Assembly: GCA_900770015.1 (NCBI GenBank)
Contig: CAAGIU010000159.1
Span: forward strand, 1-8,346
Direction of reading: 5' to 3'
DNA: 8,346 nucleotides
Origin: an uncultured Oscillospiraceae bacterium
GTDB lineage: Bacteria; Bacillota_A; Clostridia; Oscillospirales; Oscillospiraceae
Of the stretch, positions 6,325 to 8,346 are shown one piece after another. The translations under genes were made by a program, and so were the position numbers. Below the pieces are notes generated by a model, which saw only the letters and a list, made by a program, of their open reading frames with translations, made no database searches and was not told where the DNA came from. The stretch's first letter is position 1, and every line of letters begins with the position of its first letter.

Positions 6325-6996
6325 TCATTTGACGATGTAGCCTTCACCGAACCTGGTTTCGATGAAGCCGGTCAATCCCGCGGCATCCAGCTTTTTTCGC
6401 AGCCGCCCCACATTCACGGAGAGGGTGTTTTCATCCACAAAGCAGTCCGTCTGCCACAGCTTCTCCATCAGCTTTTCCCGGCTGACCACGTTCTGCTTGC
6501 TTTCCAGCAGGGTCAGCAGAATGCGGTATTCGTTTTTGCTCAGGGGAATTTCCCTGTCCTGATAGCGGAGGGTGTGGTCGGCGGTGTTCAGCAGGGCGCC
6601 TCTGTGCTGCAGCACAGGGACGGAGCCGGTGAAGTCGTAGGTGCGGCGTAGCAGCGCATGGATTTTCGCCATCAGAACGCTGCCGTCGAAGGGCTTGGCA
6701 ATGAAATCGTCGGCCCCCAGATTCATGGCCATGATGATATTCATGTTGTCCGAAGCCGAGGAGATGAAAATGATGGGCACCTTGGACACCTGCCGGATCC
6801 GGCTGCACCAGTGGTAGCCGTTGAAAAAGGGGAGCGTGATGTCCAGCAGCACCAGATGGGGGTCGAAGGAGGAAAACTCCTCCATCACATTGCGGAAATT
6901 CTGGACGCACTGCGCCTGAAGCTCCCACATCCGGGTCTGCGCCTGGATGGCCTCCGCAATTCCCCGGTCATCCTCCACGATCAAAATACGATACAT
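6325..6996 (-). CDS. OmpR-family response regulator, BceR type
   Basis: This 223-residue transcription regulator has a receiver domain (about 1-118) and a C-terminal winged-helix DNA-binding domain (about 125-223). The receiver is complete: acidic pair Asp9-Asp10, phosphoacceptor Asp52 (VLLDITLP), the hydroxyl switch residue in IFISSAS (Ser79/Ser80) and Lys101 in AKPFD. The effector domain shows LSKNEYRILLTLL, the recognition segment NTLSVNVGRLRKKL and the terminal wing TRFGEGYIVK. An open frame extends 43 codons upstream, but the family start MYRILIVEDD fixes the ATG at 6996, preceded by a GGCGGTGAGG purine stretch. It is cotranscribed with the kinase and is expected to activate the ABC operon, possibly through the inverted repeat at 5172-5208. 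Confidence 0.94.
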   Translation of the reverse strand: MYRILIVEDDRGIAEAIQAQTRMWELQAQCVQNFRNVMEEFSSFDPHLVLLDITLPFFNGYHWCSRIRQVSKVPIIFISSASDNMNIIMAMNLGADDFIAKPFDGSVLMAKIHALLRRTYDFTGSVPVLQHRGALLNTADHTLRYQDREIPLSKNEYRILLTLLESKQNVVSREKLMEKLWQTDCFVDENTLSVNVGRLRKKLDAAGLTGFIETRFGEGYIVK

Positions 6997-7024
6997 AGCC
7001 TCACCGCCTTCTTTCGATGAGGCT

Positions 7025-7053
7025 ATGGTATCACAATCCCATGGGAATATCAA
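7025..7053 (-). promoter_or_regulatory. Promoter of the regulator-kinase operon
   Basis: On the minus strand TTGATA (7053-7048, five of six consensus -35 bases) is separated by exactly 17 nt from TACCAT (7030-7025, four of six -10 bases). TG one base upstream of the -10 gives an extended -10. The start would fall near 7018, about 22 nt before the regulator ATG. The spacer is mostly filled by the palindrome TCCCATGGGA, so binding there would probably interfere with polymerase. Confidence 0.5.
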
Positions 7054-7098
7054 TCGGCAAAGAAGCCGGGAACCATTTTCCCCTGGTTTTCCATGGAA
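7037..7098. promoter_or_regulatory. Pair of CCATGG-centred palindromes in the divergent gap
   Basis: Two perfect 10-bp palindromes, TCCCATGGGA (7037-7046) and TTCCATGGAA (7089-7098), share the pattern T-N-CCATGG-N-A. Their centres are 52 bp apart, close to five helical turns. The first lies inside the spacer of the regulator promoter and the second is 50 nt before the flavoprotein start. They may be operators of an unidentified regulator, but each could occur by chance. Confidence 0.25.
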
Positions 7099-7148
7099 TG
7101 GGATATTTTTCGGGGAAGCGGACAAACTTTTCCCGGAGGCGAAACGGG

Positions 7149-8108
7149 ATGGACAAACTGTATGATGTGGTGATTATCGGCGGCGGCCCGGCTGGGCTGA
7201 CGGCTGCGCTGTACCTGGCCCGGGCAAAGTACCGGGTGCTGGTGCTGGAAAGGGCCTGGTTCGGCGGCCAGATCGCCATCAGCCACGCGGTGGAGAACTA
7301 CCCCGGCGTGGAGAAATGCAGCGGAGATGCCCTGGCCGAAACCATGCGCCGTCAGGCGGAGTCCTTCGGTGCGGAGCTTCTCATGGCGGAGGCGGTGGGG
7401 CTGGAAACCCAGGCGGATGTGAAAACCGTCCGCACCGACGCAGGCAACTTCCGCTGCTTCGGCATCCTGATCGCCACCGGCGCCCGGCCCAGAACCGTGG
7501 GCTTCCGGGGCGAGGAAGCGTACAGGGGTCGGGGCGTGAGCAATTGCGCCACTTGTGATGCCCCGTTCTTCACCGGCAGGGAGGTGTTCGTGGTTGGCGG
7601 CGGCTATGCGGCGGCGGAGGAGAGCATCTTTCTGGCCAGATTTGCCAGCCATGTGACCATCCTCATCCGCAAGGGCGAATTTTCCTGCCCGGCCTCCCTG
7701 GCGGACAAAGCGAGAAACCATGAGAAAATCACGGTTCTGACCAATACGGTGCTGGAGGAGGTTTCCGGGGAAAACGGATTGCGGTATGCCCGGTACAGAA
7801 ACACCGCCACCGGGGAGACGACGGAATACCGCAGTCCCAAGGGGAAGTCTTTCGGTGTGTTTGTCCTTGCCGGCTATACCCCGGACACCGCTCTGGTCAG
7901 AGGGCTTGCGGAGCTGGACGAGGCGGGCGGCCTCATCACGGATGAGAATCGGAAGACCAGCGTGGAGGGCGTCTATGGGGCGGGAGATGTGTGCGCCAAG
8001 TCCCTGCGCCAGGTGGTCACCGCCACCGCCGACGGCGCACTGGCCGCCGCATCGCTGGAGCAATACGCCGCCGCCATGCACAGAAAAATAAACGCCCAGC
8101 CAATGTAG
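7149..8108 (+). CDS. Thioredoxin-reductase-like FAD-dependent disulfide oxidoreductase
   Basis: This 319-residue flavoenzyme belongs to the low-molecular-weight thioredoxin reductase family. It shows the N-terminal FAD motif GGGPAG (11-16), the redox-active CATC (Cys133, Cys136), a second nucleotide fold GGGYAA (150-155) and the C-terminal FAD motif GAGDVCAKSLRQV (277-289). It differs from classical TrxB in two places. CATC is followed by DAPFF, not DGFF. The NADPH 2'-phosphate motif HRRxxFR is replaced by IRKGEFS (173-179), losing two of the usual three arginines. The donor may therefore be NADH or another carrier. The segment KGKSFGVFVLAGYTP (231-245) is like that of the variant reductases in anaerobic Firmicutes. 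The frame runs 44 codons upstream, but GGAGG at 7135-7139 and the FAD motif place the start at 7149. No thioredoxin gene is adjacent, so its partner is unknown. Confidence 0.88.
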   Translation: MDKLYDVVIIGGGPAGLTAALYLARAKYRVLVLERAWFGGQIAISHAVENYPGVEKCSGDALAETMRRQAESFGAELLMAEAVGLETQADVKTVRTDAGNFRCFGILIATGARPRTVGFRGEEAYRGRGVSNCATCDAPFFTGREVFVVGGGYAAAEESIFLARFASHVTILIRKGEFSCPASLADKARNHEKITVLTNTVLEEVSGENGLRYARYRNTATGETTEYRSPKGKSFGVFVLAGYTPDTALVRGLAELDEAGGLITDENRKTSVEGVYGAGDVCAKSLRQVVTATADGALAAASLEQYAAAMHRKINAQPM

Positions 8109-8183
8109 TAGGTTTAAAAAATGTAATGTGCATATCGGGTTAATGCAGCAAATTGTAATTTGGCGGTATCGTTTTTGCGGAGC

Positions 8184-8242
8184 GAAGCGACCTTGGCTCT
8201 CCCTTTGGGAGAGCTGTCAGCCGAACAGGCTGACTGAGAGGG
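8184..8242 (+). repeat. Double-hairpin intergenic repeat, copy B
   Basis: The first stem pairs GCTCTCCC (8196-8203) with GGGAGAGC (8207-8214) around TTT. The second pairs GTCAGCC (8216-8222) with GGCTGAC (8228-8234) around a 5-nt loop, and a TGAGAGGG tail follows. It has the same architecture as copy A at 11-66, in the opposite orientation. Its first 30 bases (8184-8213) are repeated exactly in reverse complement at the end of the window (8317-8346). The 75 nt between the flavoprotein stop and this element are AT-rich and hold no clear terminator. Confidence 0.8.
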
Positions 8243-8282
8243 TACTACGTTTGAGGTTTGGAATCGGGTAATGTTGACGTGG

Positions 8283-8346
8283 CCCCCTCCAAGACTGCCC
8301 CATCCGGGGCAGCCACCTCTCCCAAAGGGAGAGCCAAGGTCGCTTC
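8283..8346 (-). repeat. Double-hairpin intergenic repeat, copy C, reaching the window edge
   Basis: Positions 8317-8346 are the exact 30-base reverse complement of 8184-8213. The first stem is CTCTCCC (8317-8323) with GGGAGAG (8327-8333). The second stem is different from copies A and B: CTGCCCC (8295-8301) with GGGGCAG (8306-8312). A CCCCCTCC tail (8283-8290) closes the element. The element may continue beyond the window. Confidence 0.75.

Noticed and set aside
5379..6332. Long plus-strand frame opposite the histidine kinase, with similar frames opposite the dehydrogenase and flavoprotein
   Set aside because: The kinase-antisense frame has the same codon-register cause, and I see no motifs or ribosome sites supporting any of these frames.
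7017..7148. N-terminal extension of the flavoprotein from the ATG at 7017
   Set aside because: It covers the divergent promoter, lacks a ribosome site, and adds 44 residues before the FAD motif that family members do not have.
8097..8108. Twelve bases at the end of the flavoprotein gene (CAGCCAATGTAG) also occur next to the hairpin at 1320-1331 on the minus strand
   Set aside because: Several 12-base matches are expected by chance in a window of this size, and no palindrome accompanies the copy at 8097.
8149..8176. CAAATT/AATTTG palindrome followed by a T-run as a terminator for the flavoprotein gene
   Set aside because: The stem is short and AT-only and the T-run begins about ten nt after it, which does not fit an intrinsic terminator.

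Overview
The window looks like a chromosomal segment of a GC-rich gut-type Clostridia, most like Oscillospiraceae/Ruminococcaceae. The reasons are strong purine-rich Shine-Dalgarno sites, codons that mostly end in G or C, a Bce-type sensor/transporter module typical of Firmicutes, and intergenic double-hairpin repeats of a style I associate with that family. The genus cannot be fixed from the sequence alone. No rRNA, tRNA, CRISPR array, transposase or replication origin was found.

Layout, left to right: a double-hairpin repeat (11-66); a plus-strand zinc-dependent sorbitol/xylitol-type dehydrogenase (181-1233); a convergent gap with two perfect hairpins (1241-1285 and 1292-1328); then a long minus-strand block. 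Read in its own direction, that block holds an OmpR-family response regulator (6996-6325), an intramembrane-sensing histidine kinase (6323-5328), a 225-nt gap with a strong promoter and candidate operator, an ABC ATPase (5102-4338), a ten-helix FtsX-type permease (4341-2290), a 65-residue hydrophobic protein overlapping the permease end (2297-2100), and a DUF5131 (Gp37/Gp68) radical-SAM-like protein (2073-1360). A divergent plus-strand thioredoxin-reductase-like flavoprotein follows (7149-8108). The right edge carries two more double-hairpin repeats in inverted orientation (8184-8242 and 8283-8346).

The kinase, regulator, ATPase and permease form a classic Bce-type module. In such modules the transporter senses and helps remove a peptide or lipid II-cycle antibiotic, the kinase has almost no sensor domain of its own, and the regulator switches on the transporter operon. 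The inverted repeat CTTACAG-N23-CTGTAAG just upstream of the ABC promoter is the natural candidate for the regulator's site. The least expected part is the tail of the transporter operon: a small cysteine-containing membrane protein, apparently translationally coupled to the permease, followed 26 nt later by a DUF5131 protein with a full CX3CX2C cysteine motif. Whether these two belong functionally to the resistance module is open. The flanking dehydrogenase and flavoprotein look unrelated to it. Several start sites were moved from the longest open frame to internal starts on ribosome-binding-site and family evidence.
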